64,000 nucleotides of DNA from Bacteriovoracaceae bacterium (GCA_019752535.1 JAIEMA010000009.1:1-64000), one strand, 5' to 3'. Counted from the stretch's first letter, positions 44,157 to 53,501 are shown. Made by a program: numbers and translations. The notes: generated by a model from the sequence alone, not told the origin.

Positions 44157-45851
44157 ATGGCCCGTAATTGGTGGATTCGTTTTTCTTTAATGTCAGCCCT
44201 CGTTTTGATTGCGCTTCTTGCACTTGTTCCAAGTGTGAGTAAGGTCGATCCTAAATCATGGGTTATTTCTAAAAAAGTAAACTTAGGTTTGGATTTGCAA
44301 GGGGGCCTTTATATGGTTCTCGGCATTGATTTCAACAAAGTTTACCGCGATGAAATCGTGACCTCGACTCGAAAGGTTCAGCCTTTCATGCAACAAGAGG
44401 GAATGCCGGTATCGCTGGGTGAACTTAATATTCAAGACCCACGTGATCCTCAGCAAACAATCATCGTTGAAGGTGATGTGACTGCGGCAAAAGCCAAGCT
44501 TCTTGAATATTTCGGCTACTCTCTTCGTTTAGTCGGAGAAGAGGGAAAGAATCTCACTTTCGCTCTCTCGCGTGAGTATCTCAGAGAGATGGAAGCGACA
44601 GCTGTGACTCGCTCAATTGAAGTCATTAGAAATCGTATCGATGAATTCGGTGTAACTGAGCCAGAGATCAACTCTCAAGGTGAAGACCGCATCGTTGTCC
44701 AGCTTCCAGGCGTGCGTGATATTGATCGTGCGAAAGATTTGATTGGAAGAACAGCTAAATTAGAATTCCGTTTTGTGAATGATCAAATTCCTGATTCTCA
44801 GCTCAATGCTTGGGTCGAAAAAGCCAAAGCAGCAGGTATTGTTTATGAGAAGGGTCAGCGCTTTAGTGAGTTTGCAGAAAAACTCAATACTTTCTTAAAA
44901 GCTGATTTGCCTAAGGGCTTTATCTTGTTCTTTGAAAAAGAAACAAGCAAAGTCACAAATGAAATTACCAAGATGACTCCTTATCTTCTTGAAGAAGTCT
45001 CGCCTCTCGGCGGTGACTCACTTCAAGAGGCAACAGTTCGTATCGATCAGCAAAAGAACCGTCCTTATGTAGCTATTGATTTTAAATCTGAAGGCGCAAA
45101 AATCTTTGGCGAAATCACAGGAGCTAATATCGGTCGCAGAATGGCGATCGTGCTTGATGGAAACGTTTACTCGGCTCCAGTCATTCAAGATAGAATTGCT
45201 GGTGGATCAGCTCAAATCACTCTCGGTTTTGGTGACTACAATCAACTTCTTGCTGAAGCACGTGACCTTGCACTCGTTCTTAGAGCTGGTGCCCTTCCGG
45301 TTGAACTTGAATTCCAAGAGCAACGTGTTGTTGGTCCATCTCTTGGAGCAGATGCCATTCAAAAAGCTGAGCTCGCTGCGGCCATTGGCTGTGTGTTCGT
45401 CTTCATTTTTATTATCTTCTATTACAAGACGGCTGGAGTTTTCGCTTCGATCACGATCATGGTCAACGTGATCTTGGGTCTTGCTTGCCTTGTGGCCCTT
45501 GAAGCCACTTTGACTCTTCCAGGTATCGGCGGTATTGCCCTTACTGTGGGTATGGCAGTAGATGGAAACATCATTATTTATGAGCGTATTAAAGAAGAGC
45601 TTGCGAAAGGAGTGGTGCCAAAAGAAGCGGTCGCCCTTGGATTTGATAAAGCGTTCTGGACGATTCTTGATGCCAACATCACAACCGCCCTTGCGGGTCT
45701 TTGCTTGTTGAATTTTGGAACTGGTCCAGTGAGAGGATTTGCCGTGACTCTTTTGATCGGTGTCGTCTCAACTGTCTACACTTCTTATTTCGTAACAAAA
45801 TTGTTTTTTGACTGGTCCGTTTCTCGCAAGAGCGACGCGATCAGCATTTAA
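44157..45851 (+). CDS. secD: Protein translocase subunit SecD
   Basis: A 564-residue SecD, using proton-motive force to pull proteins across the membrane. TTGGAG five bases before ATG 44157 fixes the start (the GTG at 44151 is within the ribosome site). The N-terminal helix and LGLDLQGGLYMVLGID are typical, followed by the large periplasmic P1 region and C-terminal helices (VGMAVDGNIIIYERIKEEL). secF follows after 9 bp. Confidence 0.96.
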   Translation: MARNWWIRFSLMSALVLIALLALVPSVSKVDPKSWVISKKVNLGLDLQGGLYMVLGIDFNKVYRDEIVTSTRKVQPFMQQEGMPVSLGELNIQDPRDPQQTIIVEGDVTAAKAKLLEYFGYSLRLVGEEGKNLTFALSREYLREMEATAVTRSIEVIRNRIDEFGVTEPEINSQGEDRIVVQLPGVRDIDRAKDLIGRTAKLEFRFVNDQIPDSQLNAWVEKAKAAGIVYEKGQRFSEFAEKLNTFLKADLPKGFILFFEKETSKVTNEITKMTPYLLEEVSPLGGDSLQEATVRIDQQKNRPYVAIDFKSEGAKIFGEITGANIGRRMAIVLDGNVYSAPVIQDRIAGGSAQITLGFGDYNQLLAEARDLALVLRAGALPVELEFQEQRVVGPSLGADAIQKAELAAAIGCVFVFIFIIFYYKTAGVFASITIMVNVILGLACLVALEATLTLPGIGGIALTVGMAVDGNIIIYERIKEELAKGVVPKEAVALGFDKAFWTILDANITTALAGLCLLNFGTGPVRGFAVTLLIGVVSTVYTSYFVTKLFFDWSVSRKSDAISI

Positions 45852-45860
45852 GGATCTAAC

Positions 45861-46793
45861 ATGAACAGAAATATTTTTGGCAAAGATGTAAATTACGTTG
45901 GAATGTTCAAGATGTGTATCATTGCTTCAATTGTAATGATGTCAACTTTTGCTTTTATGTTCTTTAAAAAAGGTCTTAATTACGGAGTTGATTTTAGAGG
46001 GGGAGCAGAGATTCAAATTCGCTTCCAAGAGAAAGTCGATGTCTCAGCTCTTCGTAATGACTTAGTGGCTTCCGGCGTTCCCGTTTCAAGTGTTCAAGAA
46101 ATTGGTGAAGGCGGAAAAGAAGTCCTCCTTAAAGTTCAAAGTGAGAAAGATGACCTGAACGTGGCTTCAACAAAAGTCAGTGAAGTCATTAATCAAAAGT
46201 TTGGTGCTGGTCAGTTTGAGATCTTAAAAAACGATATCGTCGGTCCTAAAGCGGGTGAGCAGCTTCGTAACTCTGGATTTAAAGCGATGGCGTGGGCCAT
46301 GCTTGCGATCATGATCTATCTCGCTCTTCGCTTTGATTACAAGTACGCCCCTGGAGCTATCGTCGCTCTCTGCCACGATGTGACTTTTATTGTCGGGATG
46401 TTCATTTTGACTCAAAAAGAATTTTCTCTTCAAATTGTTGCCGCACTTTTGGCCGTCATTGGTTACTCAGTCAACGATACGGTTGTTATTTATGACCGTG
46501 TTCGTGAACTTGAAAATTTGCACCCTCAAGACAAGCTAGAAGATGTGGTGAATCGCGCCGTGAATGAGACGATGAGCCGAACTGTGTTGACTGCTGGAAC
46601 GACTTTCATCGTGTGTTTAGTGATGTGGGTTATGGGCGGGGGAGTTATCCATGACTTCTTCTTCGCACTTACTCTAGGTGTCGCCGCAGGAACATATTCA
46701 ACAGTCTTTATCGCTTCTCCAATTACTATTGCTCTTGATAGAATGGGAAGAGAGAAAGAAGCTGCTCGCGCCTCAACGCCAAAGGCCGTTTAA
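45861..46793 (+). CDS. secF: Protein translocase subunit SecF
   Basis: A 310-residue SecF partner of SecD. Key stretches are NYGVDFRGGAEIQIRF (RGG motif), the small periplasmic domain, and IGYSVNDTVVIYDRVREL. AAGGA precedes the ATG. The stop and the next ATG overlap by one base (TAATG), so the following membrane protein is co-translated. Confidence 0.96.
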   Translation: MNRNIFGKDVNYVGMFKMCIIASIVMMSTFAFMFFKKGLNYGVDFRGGAEIQIRFQEKVDVSALRNDLVASGVPVSSVQEIGEGGKEVLLKVQSEKDDLNVASTKVSEVINQKFGAGQFEILKNDIVGPKAGEQLRNSGFKAMAWAMLAIMIYLALRFDYKYAPGAIVALCHDVTFIVGMFILTQKEFSLQIVAALLAVIGYSVNDTVVIYDRVRELENLHPQDKLEDVVNRAVNETMSRTVLTAGTTFIVCLVMWVMGGGVIHDFFFALTLGVAAGTYSTVFIASPITIALDRMGREKEAARASTPKAV

Positions 46794-47602
46794 TGAAATG
46801 GGGAGTAATTTTCATCGCTCTTGCGGTATTACTCCCCAAAGCCTTCTCCCAAGGCGTGCAAGTTTATGACGCTCGCAAGAATTATCCAAAACAAAATCCT
46901 TCAGAAAAATTAAGCGCCGATGAAGAAGCCGTAGATAAACTTGAGCAGGAACTAGCGGCTCAAAATAAAGCCATGTCTGCGGCCGGTGATTTTTTAGAGT
47001 CGCCTGAAGAGAAAAAAGAGCGAGAGTACAAGGAGCAAGAAGCTCAGGACGCGAAAGAAGCTCAAGAGGCTGAAGAGAAGGAAAAGGGTCCTGCCCTCAG
47101 TAAGGACTTACTAGACATTCAAGCCGAGCTTCAAGCGGGTAAGAGTTCAATGGATCTTCTGCAAGATCCAAAGCTGAGAAAAAAACTTATTGCAGCTTAT
47201 CAGAACAATCCCATGAGCTTAATGCCTATTGAGATGCTTCACGATGCCGTTGGATCTCAAGTGAAGAAAACTCAAATTGGTTTTATCTTTGAAAAATTTC
47301 CAAAGTTATTGGATTTTCTTGTGAATTTCATGCATCACCCAAGAGCCCTTGGACAGGCCGTAAAAGTGCTAGATCGCACGGATGATCTTAAGTTCTGTGG
47401 TTATGTTTCAATCGTGTTGTTTATCTTTGCTTTTCTTTTGAGAAAGAAACTCATCACAGAAGACACAAAATTTCTAAATAGATTACTTATCAAGGTTTCA
47501 ATGAGCTTTGGCTTTATGGGCCTCTCTCTAGGCTATCTCTATATGACATTCAACGAAGAACTCTCTCCGGCCGTTGAAGTATTCAAAAAGACATTTTTCT
47601 AA
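46793..47602 (+). CDS. Exported membrane protein downstream of secF
   Basis: A 269-residue protein of unknown function. It has a signal peptide (MKWGVIFIALAVLLPKAFSQ), a very charged Glu/Lys/Ala coiled-coil segment (about 35-105), and two C-terminal transmembrane helices (about 201-217 and 232-253). It overlaps secF by one base and may be a lineage-specific partner of SecDF, but only position supports that. It ends 2 bp from the stop of the convergent lipoprotein gene. Confidence 0.65.
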   Translation: MKWGVIFIALAVLLPKAFSQGVQVYDARKNYPKQNPSEKLSADEEAVDKLEQELAAQNKAMSAAGDFLESPEEKKEREYKEQEAQDAKEAQEAEEKEKGPALSKDLLDIQAELQAGKSSMDLLQDPKLRKKLIAAYQNNPMSLMPIEMLHDAVGSQVKKTQIGFIFEKFPKLLDFLVNFMHHPRALGQAVKVLDRTDDLKFCGYVSIVLFIFAFLLRKKLITEDTKFLNRLLIKVSMSFGFMGLSLGYLYMTFNEELSPAVEVFKKTFF

Positions 47603-47604
47603 TT

Positions 47605-49161
47605 TTAAGGCGACGACTTAGGAATGCAACCCAGTCTCTTATCATGAGCGATAGGGCCTGATGAGCTTGAGGTAGAACTTCCTGATGAAGATGTCGTACT
47701 GCCACGTGGGTCACAGCGTCCATTCTTCACAAAGTCTCCGTCACGAATGGTGTATTCAAACTGATAAGACTTACGAACGTAGGGAGTGTTGAAATCAAAT
47801 GGATAATAGAACTTGATGGTGTTATTTCTCAATGAACTAATGCTAATAGGTTGTGTCGGCTGCTTGGTGACTGGATCGATGTAGAACCAGACTTTCTTCA
47901 AATCACCCTCGCGAAGAGTGAGAATATCGCCTGGAAGCGTTTGGAGAACGCCATTGATATCTTTGAAAGTCAGTGTCTCACGACAACCGTAATAGAATCC
48001 TTCCGTATCCACTTGAACAACATCACCAATCGCCTTAAGTCGAGCGTCAGTACTGTTGTAGTGAGCCGCTGTTGGACAGAAAGCGTAATTGGCCACTGGA
48101 TCATTGAAATACGTCATAATAAAGCCCGTATTCACTAGAGTGGCATTAATATTCAAATCAGGGAGTGATGGACCTGGCGTGTATTGAACTGGCAGAAAGT
48201 AATTTTCAACGGCACTTATATTAAAGCCGTAGTCTTTAATTTTTTGGAAGATAGTCTCATTAATATCAATTTTTCCGGAACTGTCTCTGTCATAGAAGCG
48301 TACATCTTCATTGCTCCAAACAGCAAAGGCACCCGGTGTTTCTTCGAGTCTGGCAAAGTTTGATTTATCCGTTGGCCCATTCAAAGAGATATCGTGACAG
48401 TAAACATTTGTGACACCTTGAGGGATGGGATCAGGACGGAAGCGTTCAATAAAGTAAAAATGAAGACGCGTGGCCGATTCATAAAGGATATTACTATTTT
48501 CATCTTGAGCTGTTTCAAGATTCATACACGTGTATTGAGTAACGGGCTGAACCCATAATGGGCCAAGTGGGGTCGGGCTTCCGTCGCTAATTTTTCTCAG
48601 CTGCATTGAGCTCGAGCGAGCTTTCGAACTTTGTTCAACAAGAGTTAAGACATAAGTCTTGTCATAAGCGAGGGCAGAGATGTTAGCAGAAAACGAATTA
48701 CCTGGTTTGAGAGTTATTGAGATGGGTGACTCAACGGTAATCGTCGATCCAGAAATTGATTTAACTTCTAAAACACAAGATGGATTATCACTTTCGCTAA
48801 TAGTCTTTGTACACCATCCATAAGTGTCATCGTAGCCATCAGTGATGATCACGTCACCGACAGTAAAATTAAAATAGAGAGTGTCAGTTGCGTTAGTGTT
48901 TTTTGAGGCACAAAAATTGGCGCAGCTTGAGCCAGAAATAATAATAGGCTTGGTGTTGTTACAGGCGCAAAAATCATTCTTAAAGAACACGGCACCATCT
49001 GGGCGTTTGATCTCTGTTGGTGGTGGATCTGGCGTAGGATCGGGAGCAACTCCTCCAAGATCAATGAAGGCGGCTTGGCGTGGAGTGGCCTGGCATGCAG
49101 ATAAGATGATGACCAGTGTCAGCATCATCAGTGTGCTTATGTTTTGAGAAATCGTTTTCAA
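47605..49161 (-). CDS. Lipoprotein of unknown function with EF-hand-like loop
   Basis: A 518-residue lipoprotein. TTG 49161 is preceded by AGGAG at 8-nt spacing. The lipobox is ILSAC (about 19-23), followed by a Pro-rich PDPTPDPPPTE linker. The N-terminal third is Cys-rich (CACNN, CANFCASKN, CTKTI). Residues 291-302 (DRDSSGKIDINE) look like an EF-hand calcium loop. The C-terminus is a Ser/Thr-rich low-complexity segment and a final Cys. No other domain is known to me. It may be a surface protein. Confidence 0.7.
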   Translation of the reverse strand: MKTISQNISTLMMLTLVIILSACQATPRQAAFIDLGGVAPDPTPDPPPTEIKRPDGAVFFKNDFCACNNTKPIIISGSSCANFCASKNTNATDTLYFNFTVGDVIITDGYDDTYGWCTKTISESDNPSCVLEVKSISGSTITVESPISITLKPGNSFSANISALAYDKTYVLTLVEQSSKARSSSMQLRKISDGSPTPLGPLWVQPVTQYTCMNLETAQDENSNILYESATRLHFYFIERFRPDPIPQGVTNVYCHDISLNGPTDKSNFARLEETPGAFAVWSNEDVRFYDRDSSGKIDINETIFQKIKDYGFNISAVENYFLPVQYTPGPSLPDLNINATLVNTGFIMTYFNDPVANYAFCPTAAHYNSTDARLKAIGDVVQVDTEGFYYGCRETLTFKDINGVLQTLPGDILTLREGDLKKVWFYIDPVTKQPTQPISISSLRNNTIKFYYPFDFNTPYVRKSYQFEYTIRDGDFVKNGRCDPRGSTTSSSGSSTSSSSGPIAHDKRLGCIPKSSP

Positions 49162-49410
49162 ATGCCTCGCTCCTGGCTTTTTTATCGGAACTTTTTGCCT
49201 TCTTCCTTAAGGACATTTTAACGCAATGTCATATATAGAGGGCATTTAGGCCTAGGCGGTTAATGATTTCAGACACTTAAGGTTTTTTGTTTAACGTTTA
49301 AGTCATAAAGAGCGGCCAATTAAAGCCACTAATTTAAGGCATTTAGTAATTTCTAAAAATTCCGATAAAATACTCACAAGGCTTGAATATTCCATTTACC
49401 GGAGACTGAC

Positions 49411-49716
49411 ATGACTAAAGCCGATCTTATTGCAGTGATCGAAAAACAAGCAAACCTCCCTCATCACCAAGCGGAGAAGATTGTGAACATCTGTTTCGAC
49501 AGCATGATCCAAGCTCTCTACGATGATGAGAGAATTGAAATCCGAGGCTTCGGATCTTTTGCTAACCGTAACTATAAAGCCTACGAGGGACGCAATCCTA
49601 AGACAGGTAAAGTGGTGAAGGTGTCGCCTAAGAAAGTTCCATTCTTTAAAGTGGGCAAAGAGCTTAAAGAGATGGTGGATGAAGGCAAAGATAAGTACGT
49701 CATTCGCGAAGCGTAA
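49411..49716 (+). CDS. HU/IHF-family DNA-binding protein
   Basis: A 101-residue histone-like protein. RGFGSF and the beta-arm GRNPKTGKVVKVSPKKVPFF (with the Pro that intercalates) are diagnostic. It dimerises and bends DNA; whether it is HU or IHF-beta cannot be told. CGGAG precedes the ATG. A terminator at 49752-49780 ends its transcript. Confidence 0.93.
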   Translation: MTKADLIAVIEKQANLPHHQAEKIVNICFDSMIQALYDDERIEIRGFGSFANRNYKAYEGRNPKTGKVVKVSPKKVPFFKVGKELKEMVDEGKDKYVIREA

Positions 49717-49740
49717 GTCGCACATCTAACTGCTAACTCG

Positions 49741-49746
49741 TTGACA
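49741..49746 (+). promoter_or_regulatory. Perfect -35 box upstream of tRNA-Cys
   Basis: TTGACA is a perfect -35 hexamer directly before the HU terminator stem. The best -10 (TATGGA, 49767-49772) is 20 bp away, longer than ideal. If used, transcription starts near 49780, just before the tRNA. Confidence 0.35.
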
Positions 49747-49751
49747 AAACA

Positions 49752-49785
49752 AAGGGAACTTCCGAGTATGGAGTTCCCTTTTTCA
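49752..49785 (+). terminator. Rho-independent terminator after HU gene
   Basis: A 9-bp perfect stem (49752-49760 with 49772-49780) is followed by a T-run. Confidence 0.85.
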
Positions 49786-49791
49786 TTTTCT

Positions 49792-49869
49792 GGTGACGTG
49801 CCCGAGTGGCCCAAGGGAACGGTTTGCAAAACCGTAAAGCCGGCGGTTCAAATCCGCCCGTCACCTCCA
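49792..49869 (+). tRNA. tRNA-Cys (GCA)
   Basis: A complete cloverleaf with a 7-bp acceptor stem (49792-49798 with 49859-49865), anticodon stem 49819-49823 with 49831-49835, and anticodon GCA at 49826-49828. The T stem and TTCAAAT loop follow (49844-49858), then discriminator U73 at 49866, the main cysteine identity base, and an encoded CCA (49867-49869). It is the only tRNA in the window. Confidence 0.95.
49849..49866 (+). repeat. 18-bp direct repeat, copy 1 (tRNA-Cys 3' end)
   Basis: This is the T-loop to discriminator part of tRNA-Cys, identical to 49935-49952. Confidence 0.85.
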
Positions 49870-49870
49870 A

Positions 49871-49911
49871 ATAAAATAAAACACCACCCTCTGGGTGGTG
49901 TTTTATTTTAT
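49871..49911. terminator. Strong bidirectional terminator after tRNA-Cys
   Basis: A 19-bp perfect inverted repeat (49871-49889 with 49893-49911, 3-nt loop) with A/T-rich outer part. Confidence 0.9.
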
Positions 49912-49934
49912 CTCGATTGAAGAGTGGAGTCTGC

Positions 49935-49952
49935 CAAATCCGCCCGTCACCT
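49935..49952 (+). repeat. 18-bp direct repeat, copy 2 (att-like)
   Basis: An exact copy of the tRNA-Cys 3' end, 86 bp downstream, not part of a second tRNA. It resembles the att duplication left by tRNA-targeting integrases; no integrase is nearby. Confidence 0.8.
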
Positions 49953-50062
49953 TTAAATCAAAAACACACTTCAGTTTTAAGAAATTGTCCTCTCAAATGA
50001 ATGTTACTTAGAGTAAGAAAAATCACATGGTCGATTTCTTCTATGATCGGTAACGTTCTCTC

Positions 50063-50884
50063 ATGAAAACAATTCTCCTTTTTACACTTGTACTATGCTC
50101 TTTTACTTCTTGGGCTTCTAACTGTGTTGAGCAGCTGGATGATAAAGGTGAGTTGAGTTGGATTCATTGCCCGAAAAAAGAAATCACTCTTTTTAAGAAC
50201 ACTCTTGATCAAAGAGAAGTTGTCTGGAGTATTCCTCAAGGTGAGCCGCCTCGAAAGGGCTGGCCTGTGGTCATCATCTCTCAGGGCTCATGGTTTCCAG
50301 TAGAGTTCTCGCGCCCTTCTGGACTTCCTTTCGGTGCGACCAATGAAATAAAGCTCATTCGCTCTTTACTTGATAATGGATTCGCAGTGATTGCTCCGCG
50401 TGCGACTTTGCATGTGGGATGGATCACAAATATTCCTCATGGGGAGTACACTCAGCGTGCTGATTATAAGGTTTTGGCCGAGGTTCAACGCCTCATTGCG
50501 ACTGGGTTCTGGGGCCCCTTAGATAAGAAAAATGTTTTTGCGACGGGAATCTCAAGCGGTGGCTATAACACCAGCCGCTTAGTTTTAGCTTTTCCAAAAA
50601 AGTTCCGTGCCATTGCCATTCAATCTGCTTCTTATGCAAATTGTATGGGGCCTCTCTGTTTAATGCCTAAGGAAATACCTTCACATCACCCGCCGACACT
50701 TTTTCTTCATGGTGCAAAAGATTTTATCGTGCCTATAAGTACTGCAACACGTTTTTTTGAAAAGCTCAAAGAGAATGGAATTCAAACTGAGATGATTGTA
50801 AATCCGAGTGCTGGACACGCCTGGATTGATGAGGCACCAGAGGCGATTGTGGAATGGTTTTTAAGACAAAACGCTAGGTATTAA
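50063..50884 (+). CDS. Secreted alpha/beta hydrolase (esterase/depolymerase-like)
   Basis: A 273-residue exported hydrolase with a signal peptide (MKTILLFTLVLCSFTSWAS). The catalytic Ser is S164 in GISSGG (GxSxG), followed by Asp in HGAKDFIVP and His in SAGHAWID, giving a full triad in alpha/beta-hydrolase order. The fold resembles polyhydroxybutyrate depolymerase/feruloyl-esterase relatives, but the substrate is not determined. It is monocistronic, ended by a terminator. Confidence 0.8.
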   Translation: MKTILLFTLVLCSFTSWASNCVEQLDDKGELSWIHCPKKEITLFKNTLDQREVVWSIPQGEPPRKGWPVVIISQGSWFPVEFSRPSGLPFGATNEIKLIRSLLDNGFAVIAPRATLHVGWITNIPHGEYTQRADYKVLAEVQRLIATGFWGPLDKKNVFATGISSGGYNTSRLVLAFPKKFRAIAIQSASYANCMGPLCLMPKEIPSHHPPTLFLHGAKDFIVPISTATRFFEKLKENGIQTEMIVNPSAGHAWIDEAPEAIVEWFLRQNARY

Positions 50885-50923
50885 ATACTCATTTTTAGAG
50901 TTAACGTTTGTGAAGTTTTTTAA

Positions 50924-50959
50924 GACAGATTGCATAAAATTAATCTGTCGTTTTTTTTC
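50924..50959 (+). terminator. Rho-independent terminator
   Basis: An 8-bp perfect stem (50924-50931 with 50942-50949) is followed by G then eight T's, ending the hydrolase gene. Confidence 0.88.
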
Positions 50960-51047
50960 ACTTTTTCCACTGTAATTTTTAGTCAAAGTTTCCTTTTTGA
51001 TCAGTTTGGGCGTATGAAAGCTGGATTGATGATCAATAGGAGTATTT

Positions 51048-53291
51048 GTGAAAAAAATGACATCGTCCGCTCTCTCCCTGCTCGCTCTTGGACTTCTCTC
51101 ATCTGCCTGTATGGAAGTGAGAATTGGTCAGCCGGCCAAATCAAAAAACAATTTTGTTTCTAATGCAACTGGACCGGTTAACACCGAGATTGGCGATGAG
51201 AAAGTCAAACTTCATGTGGTCTCTCCAAGTGAACTTCAGGCCTTAAAGCTTGAAGGGAAGGTCATGAATATCACTGCAGAGAAAGCCAAGGAGCTTTTTG
51301 ACACTCTTCCACATACAAATGAGAAATCAAAAACGGTCAATAAACTCCAAACGAACTCTGAGCTCGCTAAGCAACAATCTTTGATCCTTGGATTTCCAGT
51401 CGGACTCATTGGAGAGCAAAGTATCTTCGGTGCCGTGATCACTAAAGTCTCTGATCAAACCAATGAAACGTTGGGAGGTCTTAAACTCACTGATTTAAGT
51501 CCACTTCATGTCACCACAAAAATCTCCAACGAGAATGGGGTTGTGGCCCTCTCACTTGTCGGTTGTTCAAGTGGCTGTGATGAAGAATCGGCCCAAAGCT
51601 CTGTGATTGATATTCCTATCGTTAGCGTCTCGGCCAACATGGATATCATTTATTTAGACTTAACCACTTTGGGCTCTGGTCTCGATCTCATTAAGATGCT
51701 TGATCCAGGTGGGCGTTACACAAAGCTCACTTCAATTAGTTCAACGACTACAATGATGGACTACTCAGTCTCAACACTTGTCTTTGATGTACTCACTGTC
51801 ATGGTTCCAGTAGGGACGACTGATGTTGAAGCGGCTCCAAAGACTGAGTTCACTGTTCGTTGGTACTTGAAGCTCAATTCAGCCTTCAACCCAGCCTTCA
51901 CAGCTCGCGCGCCAACCGAAGGCGTGGGTTTCTTTAAGACTGAGCGTAGTGCTAGCCCTAAGATCACTCGTTTCTCTACGACTGACTTTGGCAAAACAGT
52001 GAAGTATTACATTAAAAATGTTCCAGAAAAGTATAAGCCTATCTTTGCTAAAGCTTTTGATAACTGGAATGTGGAATTCACGAAGATTTTAGGTCGCGAC
52101 TTTTTAAGCTATGAATTCTTAGAGTCTACTGACCCTAGATACTCTGTCATTATACCTGGTGATATTCGCTTCAATGTTCTTGAGTGGGATCTTGAAAACG
52201 TCGCAGGTTACGGTGGTCTTGGCCCTTCAATTGCGAATCAGTTCACTGGTGAAACATTATCGGCCAACGTTTTGATTCAGGGACCTACGATCATGAAGAT
52301 CTATACCGCTTGGTATGGAGTTTCTCAGACGGCCAATAAATTGATTGCTGATGGTCGCGTTGGAGAAGCAAATGCCCTAATGGCGAAGTTTAATCATGAG
52401 ACGGCAGCAGATTTGGCTCAAAAAAATAAAATGAAGTTTGCGATCAAGCTTGGCTCTTTAGAGATGAATGTTCGCTCTCAAAATGCAGAACTTGAAGATC
52501 CAATGGCCAAGAAAGATTTTGAAATTGTTCCAGCTGGTGTTTCTTTTGATGAATTCATGGCCGGCTACTTCACTGATATGCTCTCTCACGAGCTAGGTCA
52601 CAATTTAGGCCTTCGCCACAATTTCAAAGGAAATCTCGGTGCCTTTGAGACTGGTGAGAAAGGTTCAGTTTCTCGCTCAATTATGGAATACCTAGGTCGT
52701 CCTTACCGCTACCTCGATACCATTGGTCTTTATGACAGAATGGCAATCTCATACGGCTACCGTGGAGTCGCGCCTAAGCATCTTGATTGGTTCTGTACTG
52801 ATGAAGACCAAGGATCTGATAAGGCTTCTCTTGCAACGGCATCACCTGAGTGTACAAAATCAGATGCGACAAGCGATCCGTTCTCATTTTGGGAGAAGCG
52901 CTTTGCGAGAGCAGTTGATTTGATGGTCGATTTAAAGTCACCAAGTATGCCGGCCTGGAATGCAGCTGAGATCTCTTCTCAAGTCGATGCGGCGACGACT
53001 GGCATTGTCGCTTATGCAGCGAGTGCGAAGAATACAGCAGCAACTTGGACGAATTTCTTTGGTAAAGGTGATCGACCTGAGAGAGACGATTTTGCTGGAA
53101 TTAGAGCGTTTGTGATTGAAGCGATCAAGAAGAAAATTTGTAATCCAGAGATCGCCACAGTCATCGCAGCTAAAGAGTCTGCAGAAGCCATGAAGCTTGC
53201 TCAAGAGAATATTGAGGCCTTAAGAGCTCAAGTGGCAGAAACAGCTGCTGAACTAAGTGACATCACTGCTACGGAGTTAAGCTGTAAATAG
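51048..53291 (+). CDS. Secreted metzincin-type zinc metalloprotease lipoprotein
   Basis: A 747-residue lipoprotein. AGGAG five bases before the GTG at 51048 identifies the start. The lipobox SSAC is at about residues 18-21. The Zn site is HELGHNLGLRH (H514, H518, H524; HExxHxxGxxH) and a Met-turn SIMEYLG (M546) follows, so this is a metzincin. The N-terminal about 330 residues are a beta-rich domain with a Cys pair, and the last about 170 residues are helical, ending in a coiled coil. I cannot give a family name with certainty (DUF-type zinc-dependent metalloproteases share this motif). It may degrade external protein such as prey or host protein. Confidence 0.85.
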   Translation: MKKMTSSALSLLALGLLSSACMEVRIGQPAKSKNNFVSNATGPVNTEIGDEKVKLHVVSPSELQALKLEGKVMNITAEKAKELFDTLPHTNEKSKTVNKLQTNSELAKQQSLILGFPVGLIGEQSIFGAVITKVSDQTNETLGGLKLTDLSPLHVTTKISNENGVVALSLVGCSSGCDEESAQSSVIDIPIVSVSANMDIIYLDLTTLGSGLDLIKMLDPGGRYTKLTSISSTTTMMDYSVSTLVFDVLTVMVPVGTTDVEAAPKTEFTVRWYLKLNSAFNPAFTARAPTEGVGFFKTERSASPKITRFSTTDFGKTVKYYIKNVPEKYKPIFAKAFDNWNVEFTKILGRDFLSYEFLESTDPRYSVIIPGDIRFNVLEWDLENVAGYGGLGPSIANQFTGETLSANVLIQGPTIMKIYTAWYGVSQTANKLIADGRVGEANALMAKFNHETAADLAQKNKMKFAIKLGSLEMNVRSQNAELEDPMAKKDFEIVPAGVSFDEFMAGYFTDMLSHELGHNLGLRHNFKGNLGAFETGEKGSVSRSIMEYLGRPYRYLDTIGLYDRMAISYGYRGVAPKHLDWFCTDEDQGSDKASLATASPECTKSDATSDPFSFWEKRFARAVDLMVDLKSPSMPAWNAAEISSQVDAATTGIVAYAASAKNTAATWTNFFGKGDRPERDDFAGIRAFVIEAIKKKICNPEIATVIAAKESAEAMKLAQENIEALRAQVAETAAELSDITATELSCK

Positions 53292-53306
53292 TTAAACCTT
53301 TTAAAG

Positions 53307-53341
53307 CAGGTCAGTCGATCAGGCTGACCTGTTTTATCTTT
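53307..53341 (+). terminator. Rho-independent terminator
   Basis: An 8-bp perfect stem (53307-53314 with 53324-53331) and a T-rich tail end the metzincin gene. Confidence 0.88.
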
Positions 53342-53501
53342 CCTGCCACAAAATTAAGCCTCTTTTTAAGCCACTCAATAAATTTCTCTCATGAGCCATG
53401 CTCACTTAAGTCATCAAATTCTTTGAAAGAATGGATTAATAAATAGCCATCACCATGAAGTGTTAAATTTCTCTATCAAATTCAAATCCTGCGAGGGCCC
53501 C

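Noticed and set aside
49867-49960. Integrated mobile element at tRNA-Cys
   Set aside because: Only an att-like repeat is present; no integrase or cargo genes lie between the copies.
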